A stretch of 64,000 nt of DNA from Isoetes taiwanensis (lineage: Eukaryota; Streptophyta; Lycopodiopsida; Isoetales; Isoetaceae). The translations under genes and the position numbers were made by a program. The DNA lies in NCBI GenBank assembly GCA_021234155.1, contig JAJEKV010000017.1, positions 12,095,525 to 12,159,524 of the forward strand, read 5' to 3'. The notes below the pieces were generated by a model, which was not told where the DNA came from, searched no databases, and saw only the letters and a list, made by a program, of their open reading frames with translations. Each line of letters opens with the position of its first letter. Positions within the stretch are counted from its first letter, which is position 1. Below are positions 32,753 to 44,194 of the stretch, one piece after another.

Positions 32753-34684
32753 TGTTGACCCTAAACCTGGCTTAAAGGTCAACCACAAGGAACCAATTTG
32801 AGTTTACACCCAAATTGGGGTTAGAACCTCCAGATCACTTAAGGTGATCAGTCTATGCAAGATAAATCTAGAGAAAAGTTCAAAAATTTGAAGTTTTATA
32901 CCTTTCCCATTTCCAAAAAATGGCGCCTTGACTAAAACAGATGTGGTGATGAAAGATGGATTGATTTCTCGAGTCAACTGCTGTAGACTTGCTCAAAAAA
33001 GTTGTAGATATCCAATAACAAAGTCCCTGACCAAGTCAGAGACTAAATTTGAAAGTTATTCGATCTCAAAGTGCGGTCAAAATTTGGTCAATAGAAGTCA
33101 AATATGGAAAACAGTGATCAGAAAATGAGATTTAGAGTTGCCAAGCGTGTTTTTGGGGATTTCCAAAGCAAATGTACTGCAGTGGTGATAAGAAAGAGAG
33201 ACATGTAGTCAGATTTTCATTTGGATCTGTAAAAGTATTTTTTGTAGCTGGATTTGACAAAATACAGTCAAAACTGATCAGAACAGAGTGCTATTTTTTA
33301 TATTTTGAGCTAGATGTGGTATTTTTGGATGATTTCAAAGCCTTTAGCTCACACAGGCCCTAAGAATAGATGGCAAGTGGGGCAATAGTGCTTGGGGACA
33401 CTTAAGGATTTTCTGTAAAATATTTGAGGCAAGAATTGCTAAGAAAAATATCAGAGATGGATTTGACAAAGTCAATTTAAATTGATATGAAGGTAAATAT
33501 ATCATGATAACAATAGATAAGGATGCTTCATAGCTTCAGATACAGTAAAATAATCATCATAGATCATAAGATAATTTTTTGAAGGTAATATCAACTAGAT
33601 CTTTGCAAATCCAGTTGAGGAATGCTCAGGAACTTTAAGAATCGTTCAGGTCATGCTCAGCATTGATCAATGTCGGATTTGAGTGCGTCTGGGCCTTCAA
33701 AAATGTCGTGATTGTGTTTCCCCTTTATATAGTTTCAAATTTCGATTCCAGTGATTTTAGGTAATAAATTTAGGCTTAATCTATTGCTTAGGTTCCAGAA
33801 TCTAAAAATAGGGTGGTCTCAGAGAGAATGGAGCGCGGGAAGGCATGATTCGAGCCGGATTTCCAGTTCTAGGGTTCTTCAGCTGTATTTTCGCATAATT
33901 TTCACGATACGGTTTCATATTTTTGCAGGAATATGCCTTGTATATGCCGTATTCGATCATTTTTAAAAACTTGGCCAATGTTTAAAGGCTTTTGTTCATA
34001 GGATATTTAAAAGAAGTTATAAACTCTTGACCATAAGGAAGATTGCCCACACGTGTAAAGGAATATGGAATCTTTGGGGCATCTTTTGACAAGGTTTGGA
34101 ATATACCAATGAGGGCATAATGGAATAGGAATAAGGCAAAAGAAATCACAAAGGGATAGTAGGGAGACAAAGGTGGAAATGCAAAAGAGGGGAATGATAA
34201 CTTTGCAATAGGGGCTTGAATGTCTTTTTTGAATAGCCAATGTAGTGATATTTGGAGGAAATGGCAAGGACTTGGGCAAAATAACAAGGTGGGCATGGCA
34301 AAGGGATGAGCAATGGTCATGAAAACAACATTGGGCCAAAGGTGCAAAAATGGAGGTAGTGGGGTGAAACAAAGGCCAAAATTAGAAACTATACATCATG
34401 GGGTCTTCCAAACTCTTAACTTCCAATCTTCAAAAGATGTCTTCCAAACTTCATAACCCAAATTCTTCTAGAGCATATTCTTAACTAAGCATTTGATCCC
34501 AAATAAAATACCTCTTGTGAACTTTTGGCTTGAGCATTTGTTGACCTAGAAGGTAAGCATCTTTTGACCTTCACACCAATGTTGACTACCAAGCTCTTCC
34601 AATCTTTGACCTAGTCTTCAGAAATGACTTAACCTGACTTGAATGCACAGAACACAATTAGCATGTTGCCCTTTGGGGGCAACA
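32753..34684 (-). mobile_element. Family 1 solo LTR with 5-bp target duplication
   Basis: 1932 bp, from TGTTGACCC on the left to GGGGGCAACA on the right. It is flanked by CATGA at 32748-32752 and 34685-34689. The joined flanks match the uninterrupted site in element I (TTTCCATGACAGGTGCA near 43745). This is a solo LTR in the 3' non-coding region of H. Confidence 0.95.
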
Positions 34685-35121
34685 CATGACAGGTGCATCC
34701 TTTCTCCATCTTTATTCATCTGTCATAGGTGGTCCTGCTATCCATTTAAATTCCTTATTCTTGTTTTCATTCCCAAAAGAAAGCACTCTGCAATTCAGCT
34801 TCACCATCATAGCAGAGTTGCATTTTTAAAGGATCAGGGAGGCATACATTTTCTTGTTTTGGCGAGATCTCAACACTTGCACATTCACCTCACCCTCATA
34901 CACTCCATTCCCATCACCACCTTATCATATTCACACTCACTCTCACCTTTCTTCACTCATCATATTCCACTCACATCCTCACACCACCATATTCACCTTT
35001 ATTCCATCAACACTTGCACTTTACACTCCATCTCTACCATAATTCTCACTTTGACACTTTGGTACAAAGTTGAAAACCCCCTATGGCTGAGGGGACCAGC
35101 CATTTTCTTGTTTTGGCGAGA
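34685..35121 (+). other. 3' non-coding region of H, second part
   Basis: No gene. It contains the second repeat unit (ACAGGTGCATCC, CCATCATAGCAGAGTTGCA), then box TTTTCTTGTTTTGGCGAGAT at about 34849, a tract of about 185 nt with only about three G, then GAGGGGACCAGCC and a second copy of the box ending at the LTR tip (35122). Confidence 0.75.
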
Positions 35122-35871
35122 TGTTGCCCCTAAAGGGCAACATACTAATTGTTGGTTCATGTATTGAAGTTAGGTCAAGTCATTTTGGAAGGTTAAATCA
35201 AAGAAGAGCTTGGTAGCCAACATTGATGTGGAGGTCAAACAATATCAATTTTCAAAGGTCAACACAAATATTCAAGGTCAACTTCCATGAGGTCAAAGGT
35301 AGTCAAAGGATGCTTTATAAGATTTTGGGTGAGAACATTGGAAGATACTTTTTGAAGATTGGAAGACAAAGTTTGGAAGACCCCATGGTACTTGATTCCA
35401 CCCCCTAGCCATTCTTATCCATTTTTATTCATACTCTATTCTTATCCTTTTGAAATTTCCTAGCCATTCTTATCATACTCTCTTTTGCTCATCCTTGCAT
35501 ACCCTATCATGTTTTGCCTAATTCCTTGGTTTCTAATGCATCTTTATGCCTCCATAAATTATTCTCACCATTGCCCTCCATATCTTTCACCCCCTTTTTC
35601 ACTTCCTATGCCATATTCTTGCAAATTCCCTTAGCCTAACTCTTCTTGCAACTTCTTGTACCCTTATGCCCATCTATCATTGTGCCATAAAAAGCCATGT
35701 TCTATCTATGTATACCCTATGGAATATTCCCAATTATGCTGCCCAAAACTTGGCATATCCCCAAAACATTAGGCTTACCATTGCTTAAATGATCCAATTC
35801 CTCAATTATTTTATGAGTGACCCCTTAAACCATGGCCTAGCTTTTCAAAATCATAAAATACGGCATATTCC
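35122..35871 (+). mobile_element. Family 1 3' LTR of H, cut by family 2 LTR
   Basis: It starts TGTTGCCCC and follows the family 1 LTR to ATACGGCATATTCC, where the 3' end of the family 2 LTR of E begins. It preserves the empty LINE target site at about 35732. Confidence 0.85.
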
Positions 35872-38373
35872 TGTTAAAGGTGTTCCTGGCAAAACCTTCA
35901 ACCTCAGTGGGGTTGCTTGAGGCAACCACTCTGAGTGCAAAGATTCCAGAAAGAATGCACAGAATTCCACTGGTGATGAACTTCCCTGAAGGCCAAAAAG
36001 TCTGCTTCACAAAATAGCTTGCAGTAAGTGATCTATCAAGCTTTGGATATGGATCTCACTCCCCAAGATGCTCAACACTTCTTACTAACAGACTGCAAAA
36101 ACTCAATGAGGTCTGACAAGGTTAGATAGGCCAAAATTTGATCACTGACCCAGTCAATTTTTGGTCAATATCCCTGGCAGAGAGCTAAAATTTGAAACTC
36201 GATGCTGACAAGGAATTTTTTGGAATTTTCTGCTTAGGCTTACATGCACAATAAGGGCCAATCTCCCTCTTGCCAAAAAGGAACCTAATTTTTTCTTTTG
36301 ATGATTTTTTTGCCTAAAAGTGTAAGGTGTGAACAATCTTGAAAGAAGATGCTTTCTAAACAAGGGTTGCACGTATGTTTAATATTGCCTTGCTCAACAT
36401 ATCTTGCTTAGCAAGATTAATGCTCTAAAGGTTGCTCTTTTATGCTTAATGCTTGTTGTGCAACACAATTGGATCTAGACATGACGACTCGGAGTGCTAT
36501 TGGAGTTTGATTTTGTCAAGAGTTCAGCTTTTGCCTTTCCTAAAGACATACTAAATAGGCAGACTACTTATATCCAATGATCAGGGCAAAACAACACGCC
36601 TAGCTCCTGATGACTGCTTTCCTTTGGAAATGGATTTCAATGCAACACAAACAGATGGCTACAAAGGTCGGATTTTCAATTGAATCAAATACTCAAGAGA
36701 TACAATGCAATATCCCAAGCTCGTGGTCTTGGGCACAGAATCAAATAGGTGAACATTCAAACAATCCAGAGAATTAAGTCAATAATCCAGATCAGAGGTG
36801 AACATTGGAGGTCGGGATCAAGCTCAGGATCATCAAGCCGGTCCTTCTTCAAAGCCAGGAATCACTTCTTTGCCTCAAAGCCCTCAAATTTTCTTCTGTC
36901 GAAAAACCCCTTTTGTAAATGCTCTGTTCCGTTGAGTTCTTGATCATTTCCCCTTAATTCTCTGTCTTTTAGCTTACAATAGGTATTCTTGGCATTAAAC
37001 ATGGTGATCTGGCCAGTTTAAGTCATGATTTAGTGGTTTGTTTGGCCGAATTAAACAGATCTTGGCGTTTCCGGATTTTAGGGTTCATAATGGTTCTAGC
37101 GAAATATCCCACAGGCTCGATTAGGTTTTGGCGACAAAGGTATATAAGGAAAAGAAAATCCACTATTTATAATTATTGCGTGCAATATCCACGTGGGATC
37201 CGGTACCTCCACCGCCCCACACGCCCGGATGTTCCACACGGCATGGGGAGATTGGCTGGAAAGAGAAATAGGCTGGGGGTAGATAGGAAAATTTTTGCAC
37301 CCCAAAGCCTTATGGCACAATTCCCTAGGAAGCAGCTATAATGTCCAAAATAGAACTTTTTTTCAAATTTCTTTTTTCCTAAGGGAATCTTTTTTGCACT
37401 CTATAAGATTCTAGAATCTTTTCTCATAATGGAGCACTTTTGAATTTGGCAAAAATGAAGCTAAGCAGTGGATGATGTGGCATTTGGAAATGGTGACAAG
37501 GCTAGGTGGGTATGACATGGCCGATGGGGATGATGACGTGTTAGCCAACTTGAGTTTGAAAATTCTTTCTAGTCAAAAATTTTGAATGATGTGGAGATGA
37601 TGTGTATGATAAGTGTGGAGTGATGAGGTGTCAATGGTGATGTGGCAACAATGATGCTAGTTTGATGCTTTGATATGGATTTTGATTTGAATATGGGAGT
37701 TTGACATGACATGGCTAGAATGATGATGAGTATGATGACTTGGCACATGAAGTGAGGTGTAAAGTAACTTGGCCCATCAAGTGCTCATTTAGGAGCCAAT
37801 TTCTTTTTATGGAGCAATTTTTTAGCACCTCCTAGGGCACACTTGAATTTTGAGCACTTCCCTTAGGAATTTTTGCAACTTTCTTTTAACTTTGGTCAAG
37901 TTGCATGGGATGTTGACTTCTAAGCGAGATTATGACCAAGTCAAGTCACTTTTGAACTTGTAGGATGATGGATCAAGTGGGTGTTCCATGGAGGTGTGTT
38001 TTGACTAGAAAGAACTTTCAAGGTCAAGTTTGACTTTGAGAGGTATATGAGCAAGGAATCAAAGTTCAATGGTATTTTAGGATGGTGGAGTGAATAGAGA
38101 AGGGGATCAAAATGCCAAAGATGCCAAGATCACAAATAGCTACATACCATGGAATATTCTTCAAGGGGTCTTCTTTCTCTTCCTTTCTTCATTTCCTTTG
38201 CTTGTTTGACCTCTTGAATCTCTTGAGTGACTTGAGTCAATTGTCCTTCCCTTGCTCTTCAAATTCTTGATGTATGCTAGTGAAGCATTTCCCTATTGTC
38301 TTGCAAACCAGATCAAGATGAGAGGACTAGTGCAAAGATGTGCTTAGCTCTTCCATGCTGCCATGGCATGGCA
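35872..38373 (-). mobile_element. Family 2 3' LTR of element E
   Basis: About 2.5 kb, minus strand. The tip at 38373 reads TGCCATGCCATGGCA and the 3' end is at about 35872 (TGTTAAAGG on the plus strand, one change from the F1 end). The U5 hairpin is present with loop variant CTCAA, but the 11-nt primer-site copy is deleted here. A TATA-like GTATATAAGG (plus strand) lies at 37139. Confidence 0.85.
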
Positions 38374-39104
38374 TCATTATGCCAAACTAAAAGAAAAGGC
38401 TGGTCTACCAGCCCCTTTGACTTGCTGTTTGTACTCCTTGACATAGCTCCAGCCAGTTACCAATGTGAGAATATGGTTGGCAACTCAATGACCTGCATAT
38501 GGATTCGAAAGTGATAGATCTGGCATTATGAATGTATATGTGAATGATGTTCCTTTCAGATGAACCTGCATGGAAAATAAATCTCTTTAGTTATGAGAAG
38601 CTGCAGGATGGTGGTGTGACAGCAGCTTGGGAATTTTATGAAGGTGTAGAGGGTTTTCAGATGTAATAAGGTCAACTCCTGATCAGATGATAGATGGAGT
38701 CAGATATAAGGATGCACCTGCATGTGAAAATAAAGCTTGTTAGTTTAGATGAGTTGCTAGTGTGGAGGTGATGGCAGCAACTCCAGATGATGAAGTATAA
38801 TGTAATGTAGTGAAAGAGATGTGTGAGTGATATGTCCAGATGCACCTGCATGGAACTATGATCAGTATTAAATCACTCCTTCAGTTGATCACGATCTGCA
38901 TAGCCCTTTTGTCCTTGCAACACTAGAAACTCATTAGCACACGAACAATAACTTCAAAGCAGAACTTGATTTACTAAAACATGCTTAATTAATTTTTTTA
39001 TTTTCTGCCTATTGAAGCTTTTTTTTCTATATTTTGCCTTTTTCTGTTTTTTACTTTTTGAGCAATGCACTAACTAATCCTAACTACATCTTTCCAGAAA
39101 GATT
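38374..39104 (-). other. 3' non-coding region of E (family 2)
   Basis: No gene. Read on the minus strand it starts with an A-rich tract after the pol stop, then three CATGCAGGT(G/T)CA boxes about 135 bp apart (near 38850, 38715 and 38578), then AGGGGCTGGTAGACCAGCC and a TTTTCTTTTAGTTTGGC box before the LTR tip. The arrangement parallels family 1. Confidence 0.65.
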
Positions 39105-39992
39105 TTAATTGAATAAAGCAAGGGCAACATGTTGTTGCCAATACCTTTTTAGGTGCACAATGTTGATAGGGTTCATCAATTCTCTGCCATCAGCAATATC
39201 TTTCAGCCAATATGAATCTCTGCCAGCTGTCCCTATCACTTCAAATGGTCCTTCCCAGAGATTCTCAAATTTGGATGCTATCTCTTCCCTTGCCTTGTTC
39301 CACTTCAACACCAACTCTCCTGTTTTTAAGACTCCCTGCAATTTGTGTGCTGCTTTAAAAGCTGCAATATCTTTAGCCTTTTTCCTCATAACTGCATTCT
39401 CAGCCTCATATCTATGCTCCCCAAGCTGCATCAATCTCACAAATCTTTCTTTTAGAGCCTCATCCATTTCCAAATTAATTTGATAAGCCAGTCTGAGTGA
39501 TGGAAGTTCTAATTCTATAGGCAGTACTGATTCTATCCCATATACCAAACTGAAAGGAGTGTGTTTTGTAGCTACTTTGATGGTAGTTCTATATGCCCAA
39601 AGTGCATCATGGAGTTTCAGATGCCAATCCTTTTTTGAAACACTGATGGTTTTCTTGAGGATGGATTTGAGAGTCTTATTGGTTGATTCTGCCTGGCCAT
39701 TTCCCTGAGGGTAATAGGACGAACTTTTGGTATGTTTGACTTTCAAGGTGGCTAGTAGTAGTGCAATTGTATGGTTGATGAACTGGCTACCTCTATCAGA
39801 AACTATTTTAAAGGGAATGCCAAATCTGGCACAAATATTTTCATGCAGAAATCTTGCAGTGGCTTGAGCATTAGCTTCTCTCAAAGGAATTGCCTCTGCC
39901 CATTTGGTAAAGTAATCATTGGCCACTAATATAAACTGGTGTTGAGCTGAAGAAGGTGGATCTATGGGGCCTATAGAATCCAGCCCCCACAT
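39105..39992 (-). CDS. Integrase core and C-terminus (E)
   Basis: The 295-residue frame has the first catalytic Asp in MWGLDSIGPID, the second in IVSDRGSQFI and the Glu in YYPQGNGQAESTNK, then SLVYGIESVLPIELELPSLRL, the helical region and NLWEGPFEVI. All DDE residues are present. It is out of frame with the zinc domain upstream because of an extra base in an A run near 40050. It would insert element DNA into the genome. Confidence 0.85.
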   Translation of the reverse strand: MWGLDSIGPIDPPSSAQHQFILVANDYFTKWAEAIPLREANAQATARFLHENICARFGIPFKIVSDRGSQFINHTIALLLATLKVKHTKSSSYYPQGNGQAESTNKTLKSILKKTISVSKKDWHLKLHDALWAYRTTIKVATKHTPFSLVYGIESVLPIELELPSLRLAYQINLEMDEALKERFVRLMQLGEHRYEAENAVMRKKAKDIAAFKAAHKLQGVLKTGELVLKWNKAREEIASKFENLWEGPFEVIGTAGRDSYWLKDIADGRELMNPINIVHLKRYWQQHVALALFN

Positions 39993-40021
39993 TTGGAAAG
40001 GTCCAGGAGAAGTTATGGCAG

Positions 40022-41647
40022 TCAGGGCAGTTGGTTGCAGAGTTTTTTTTTACCAAAGATCTGACATTTATGGCAGCATTTTATAGTCTCATAACAATCC
40101 TTAAAAAGAGTGGGCCAAACGTATCCTGACCTTAGAATCTTTTTTGCAGTTGTATCTGCTGCAAAGTGTCCTCCACACACTCCCTCATGACATGCTTCAA
40201 TTATCATTCTGGCCTCTTCTTCATCCACACATCTCAACAAGATTCCTTCCTTGTCAACTTTGCATAGGATCCCTTCAATTAGCCTGAACTTTTTGCACTT
40301 GTCCTTGAATCTTCTCTCTTGACTGCTACTCAAATTCTTGGGCAACTCATTGCTCTCCAGATAATTTCTGATGTCAAATTGCCAGTCAATATTTTTTGCA
40401 TCAAAAGAAATCAAGTTTGTTAGATTGTCATCATTACATAAACCATCTTGATCTTCATGCTCAAACAACACATGTGGAAGATAAGAGCTGGGATTCTCGA
40501 TCAATTTTACCACCTTCACAGTAATATCATAAGCTTGGACCTTACAAGCCCACCTGCACAATTTAGCCTTTGGTTGCTTTTTTGCAAAAAGAAGTGACAA
40601 AGGATTTTGTCTCATGAATACTTGAACCTGATTGTTTTGAAGCAGATGCCCTTGTCTCTCTATCAAGAACATCAAGGCTGCTGCACTCTTTTCCAACCTA
40701 GGATACCTTAATTCAGTATCAGACCACATCTTACTTGCAAAAGCAATCACATGGTCTTCTTGCAGTAGTGCCAAACCAATTGCCCTTTTTGTAACACTGA
40801 TATAAGCTTTGAAAGGTTTCTCTAGATCAGGAGGTTTAAGTAGGATAGATTTACAAATGGCATCAATGATTTTGTCAAAAGAATCTTGGCATTGTTCATC
40901 CCAATCTATCAGGATATGTTTGCTTTCACTTTTGGAGAATTTTCCAACCTTTGTGAGGTTAGAAATTGGGCTCATAGTGTGGGGAAAATGAGGGACATAC
41001 ATTCTCAAGAAGCTGGTCATGCCCATGAAGCTTTTAACCTGCTTGAGGGTTTTTGGAGGTGCTAGTTTCCTTAAAGCTTCAACCTTGCTTTCAGATATTT
41101 GAATTCCTGCTGTAGACACTACATGTCCAAGCAACTCTCCCTTTGAGGACAGGAAAACACATTTTTTAGGGTTCAAACTCACCCCTCCTTTTCTACACAA
41201 AGCAAACAGCATAGTTAGCATATCAAAATGTTTTTCTAGAGAAGTTCCCAAACAAAGGTCATCCAAAAACACACGAAAAATATTGGCAGGCATTTCTCTA
41301 AAAATTGTATCCATGGCTCTTTGGAATGTTGCAGATGCATTCATTAATCCAAATGGCATTCTCTTCATGGCAAATGTTCCCCAAAGTGTGATAAATGAAG
41401 TTTTGGGCTGATCACTCTCCTTAATGTTTATTTGATTAAAACCTGAAAAGCCATCTAAGAATGAGTAAATCTCTTTCCCTGCTACAGCATGCAGCACTTC
41501 TTCCAGAAATGGTAATGGATAGCAATCTTTGATAGTGGCTTTGTTTATATCTCTATAATCTATGCAAATTCTGATGGTCTTGTTTTTCTTCTCAACAGGA
41601 ACAATGCAAGATAGCCACTCAGGATTTACAATTTCTGCAATCTGCAT
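40022..41647 (-). CDS. RT, degenerate RNase H and integrase zinc domain (E)
   Basis: The 541-residue frame starts in the RT N-terminal part ([14 protein letters not shown]) and holds all RT blocks including VFLDDLCLGT. It is followed by the RNase H-like connection with AYISVTKRAIGLALL (no Asp), RLEKSAAALMFL (Glu kept) and VFMRQNPLSLLF (no Asp). The H2C2 domain follows (HEGVCGGHFAADTTAKK, CCHKCQIFG). It ends at a frameshift in an A-run. It is the best family 2 RT in the window. Confidence 0.9.
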   Translation of the reverse strand: MQIAEIVNPEWLSCIVPVEKKNKTIRICIDYRDINKATIKDCYPLPFLEEVLHAVAGKEIYSFLDGFSGFNQINIKESDQPKTSFITLWGTFAMKRMPFGLMNASATFQRAMDTIFREMPANIFRVFLDDLCLGTSLEKHFDMLTMLFALCRKGGVSLNPKKCVFLSSKGELLGHVVSTAGIQISESKVEALRKLAPPKTLKQVKSFMGMTSFLRMYVPHFPHTMSPISNLTKVGKFSKSESKHILIDWDEQCQDSFDKIIDAICKSILLKPPDLEKPFKAYISVTKRAIGLALLQEDHVIAFASKMWSDTELRYPRLEKSAAALMFLIERQGHLLQNNQVQVFMRQNPLSLLFAKKQPKAKLCRWACKVQAYDITVKVVKLIENPSSYLPHVLFEHEDQDGLCNDDNLTNLISFDAKNIDWQFDIRNYLESNELPKNLSSSQERRFKDKCKKFRLIEGILCKVDKEGILLRCVDEEEARMIIEACHEGVCGGHFAADTTAKKILRSGYVWPTLFKDCYETIKCCHKCQIFGKKKLCNQLP

Positions 41648-42205
41648 CTTTCATTTTGTATAGTTCTTCCTTGATTAACCCTAATAGAGAAGCATTAATT
41701 CTTCTTAACTCTTGTATAACAGGTTTCATACCTTCCTTGATCTTGATCTCAAACTCACAAATGTTTTTGTCAACACCAACCAACTCATCATAATCCCAAG
41801 CAAAGATATCTTTCCAATCATCAAAGAATTTAGTAACAAAGGCATTGTCCTCCTCTTTAAACAAATCACCTACATACAATACCCTATCTAGACCCTTCTT
41901 GCTGACCTTAATTTCCTTTACCTGTTTGTCTTCACTTGCATTGATTACCAGTATGGGGTATAGCTGTTGCAGATCTTTCTTCTCAAGCTCATCTTCTTGT
42001 ATTGCTCCCTCAACCAAGTGTTCCAGAAGTACACTTCTGCATAGCGAATCTGCTTCACAATTTTGCTCCCTTGGCACATGGCAAAGCTCCCAGGTTTCAA
42101 AATTCTTCAGTTCCAGCATAGCTTGATCTCTGAGCTGCATCATGTCTTCACTTTTAGCCTGATATTCTCCTGATATTTGTCTGCAAACAAGCTGAGAGTC
42201 TCCAA
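41619..42205 (-). pseudogene. RNase H C-terminal half and linker to RT (E)
   Basis: The frame reads IIFGDSQLVCRQISGEYQAK, WELCHVPREQNCEADSLCR (both C-terminal catalytic Asp present), then a linker with FFDDWKDIFAWDYDELVGV and [24 protein letters not shown]. The N-terminal half of RNase H and everything upstream are lost at the junction near 42205. The open frame extends to 42362, but that part is antisense integrase. An 11-base overlap and shift separates it from RT. Confidence 0.85.
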
Positions 42206-43406
42206 AGATGATCAGCAGACAATTCAAGCTGATAGAAAATGTCTTATGCAAAGTTAACAGGGATGGAATCTTGCTGAGGTGTGTAAGTGAAGAAGAATCT
42301 GCCTTGATTATTAGAGAGATGCATAAAGGTATCTGTGGAGGACATTTTGCTGGGGATACCACTGCAAAAAAGATTCTCAGGTCTGGATATTATTGGCCTA
42401 CTGTTTTTAGAGATTGCTATGAGGTTATAAAAACTTGCCATCAATGTCAAATCTTTAGTAAAAGAATTTTATTGCCAGTTGCCTTGAATCCTATCATATC
42501 TCCAGGACCCTTTCAAATCTGGGGAATAGATTATATTGGTCCCATTAATCCTTCTTCTACAGGTCAACAGCAGCATATTATTGTGGCTACAGATTATTTC
42601 ACTAAGTGGGCAGAGGCTAAAACTTTGAGGCAAGCTAATGCCCTCACAACTGCAAGGTTTTTACATGAATTTGTTTGCTCCAGATTTGGTATTCCTTTCC
42701 AGAACATTCTGATAGAGGTACCCCCTTTGTTAATGAAGTCATTGCTAATTTATTGAGCATTTTGAAGGTCAAGCACACCAAAAGTTCTTCATATTATCCT
42801 CAGGGTAATGGACAAGCTGAATCTACTAACAAAGTGTTGAAAAATATCTTGCAGAAAATAGTGGAGATTAACAAAAGGGATTGGCATATCAAAATAGTGG
42901 ATGCACTTTGGGCTTATAGAGTCACTATCAAAACAGCTACAAATCATACACCTTTCAATTTGGTTTATGGCATAGAAGCAGTTCTACCAGTAGAACTTGA
43001 ATTACCTTCCTTGAGATTAGCTCACAAATTGTGCTTACCTTTTGAACATGCCTTACAGGAAAGACTGGATGCCCTGTTGCATTTGGATGAGTATAGAATG
43101 GAAGCTGAGAACACAAACTTGCTGAAAAAGGCTAAAGATCTGGCTGCATTCAAGGCTGCACACAAAATACAAGGCACCTTTAAGAAAGGAGAGCTTGTTC
43201 TCAAATGGAACAAGTCAAAGGAGGATTCAGCTGGCAAATTTGATAATATTTGGGAAGGGCCCTTTGTAGTGTTGGATCCTGCAGGTATTAATTCTTATTG
43301 GTTACAAGAGGTTGCTTCAGGAATGCCACTGCCAAATCCTATCAATATCTTGCACCTGAAAAGGTATTGGGACCAGCATGCTTGCTTGTCCCTCTTTTTA
43401 CATTGA
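42206..43406 (+). pseudogene. Integrase of element I (family 1)
   Basis: Starts abruptly at RQFKLIENVLCKVNRDG and holds the H2C2 domain (HKGICGGHFAGDTTAKK, CHQCQIF), the first Asp in GIDYIGPINPS, a one-base deletion near 42703, the second Asp in HSDRGTPFV, the Glu in YYPQGNGQAESTNK and a C-terminus with IWEGPFVVL. The stop is at 43404-43406. All DDE residues are present in two frames. Confidence 0.85.
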
Positions 43407-44194
43407 AAGCTTAAAAGTTTATAGTAGGTTTAGTGTAGTTAAATCAGCTTGACTTTTTAGATTAGCTTGACTTTGAGCACATTACTCTAATAGAATTGGT
43501 TTCATGTTTTAGGGTGATCTGACCAGATAAAGAGTATACATGATCTCAAGAACAGGATTGATACTAATGATTACCAAGTGTCATATGCAGGAGCATCCTT
43601 CTTCCATTTTCTCATCTGTCTTAGAATATACCTACCATCCATTCATCCTCCTATTCTCTTTTTCATACCTTACAGCACTCTGCAAAGTCACCTTTACCAT
43701 CATAGCAGAGTTGCAAGGATTTGAGACTAATTGGTTTGTGTGTTTCCATGACAGGTGCACTCTTCTTCCATTCTTTTCATCTGTCATAAGTAGACCTACC
43801 TTCCATTTAGATCCTTTTATTCTTGTTTTCATTCCCAAAAGAAGAAAAGCACTCTGCAATTCATCTCTACCATCATAGCAGAGTTACAACCTTTTGAAGA
43901 TCAAGTAGAAGACATGCATTTTCTTGTTTTGGCGAGATCCCAAGCAATTGCACAATTACTTCATCTCCATTGCACCATCATCCTATCATATTCACACTCA
44001 TTTCTGCCTTTTCTCACTCATCATATTCCATCCACACCATTTCATCATCACATTCACACTCATTTCATCAACATTTGCATTTCACACTCTTATTCTATCA
44101 TAGACACCTTGGTACCAAATTGAAGACCCCTCTAGTTATTCATTTTTGACATTATATGGCTGAGGGGACCAGCCTTTTTCTTGTTTTGGCGAGA
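43407..44194 (+). other. 3' non-coding region of I
   Basis: No gene. Two tandem units of about 165 bp (from about 43584 and 43748), each starting CAG(G)AG/TGCA and ending CCATCATAGCAGAGTT. Then the TTTCTTGTTTTGGCGAGAT box (43920), a G-poor tract, GAGGGGACCAGCC (44163), and the box again at the LTR tip. Confidence 0.75.

Noticed and set aside
34643-35167. Ser/His/Thr-rich frame of 174 codons
   Set aside because: It spans a solo-LTR tip, the G-poor non-coding tract and the next LTR tip; composition alone keeps it open. Similar frames at 46044-46370 and 53101-53505 are rejected for the same reason.
41619-42362. One 247-codon minus-strand frame read as a single protein
   Set aside because: Its first 50 or so codons are antisense to integrase of element I; only the part below 42205 is real RNase H and linker.
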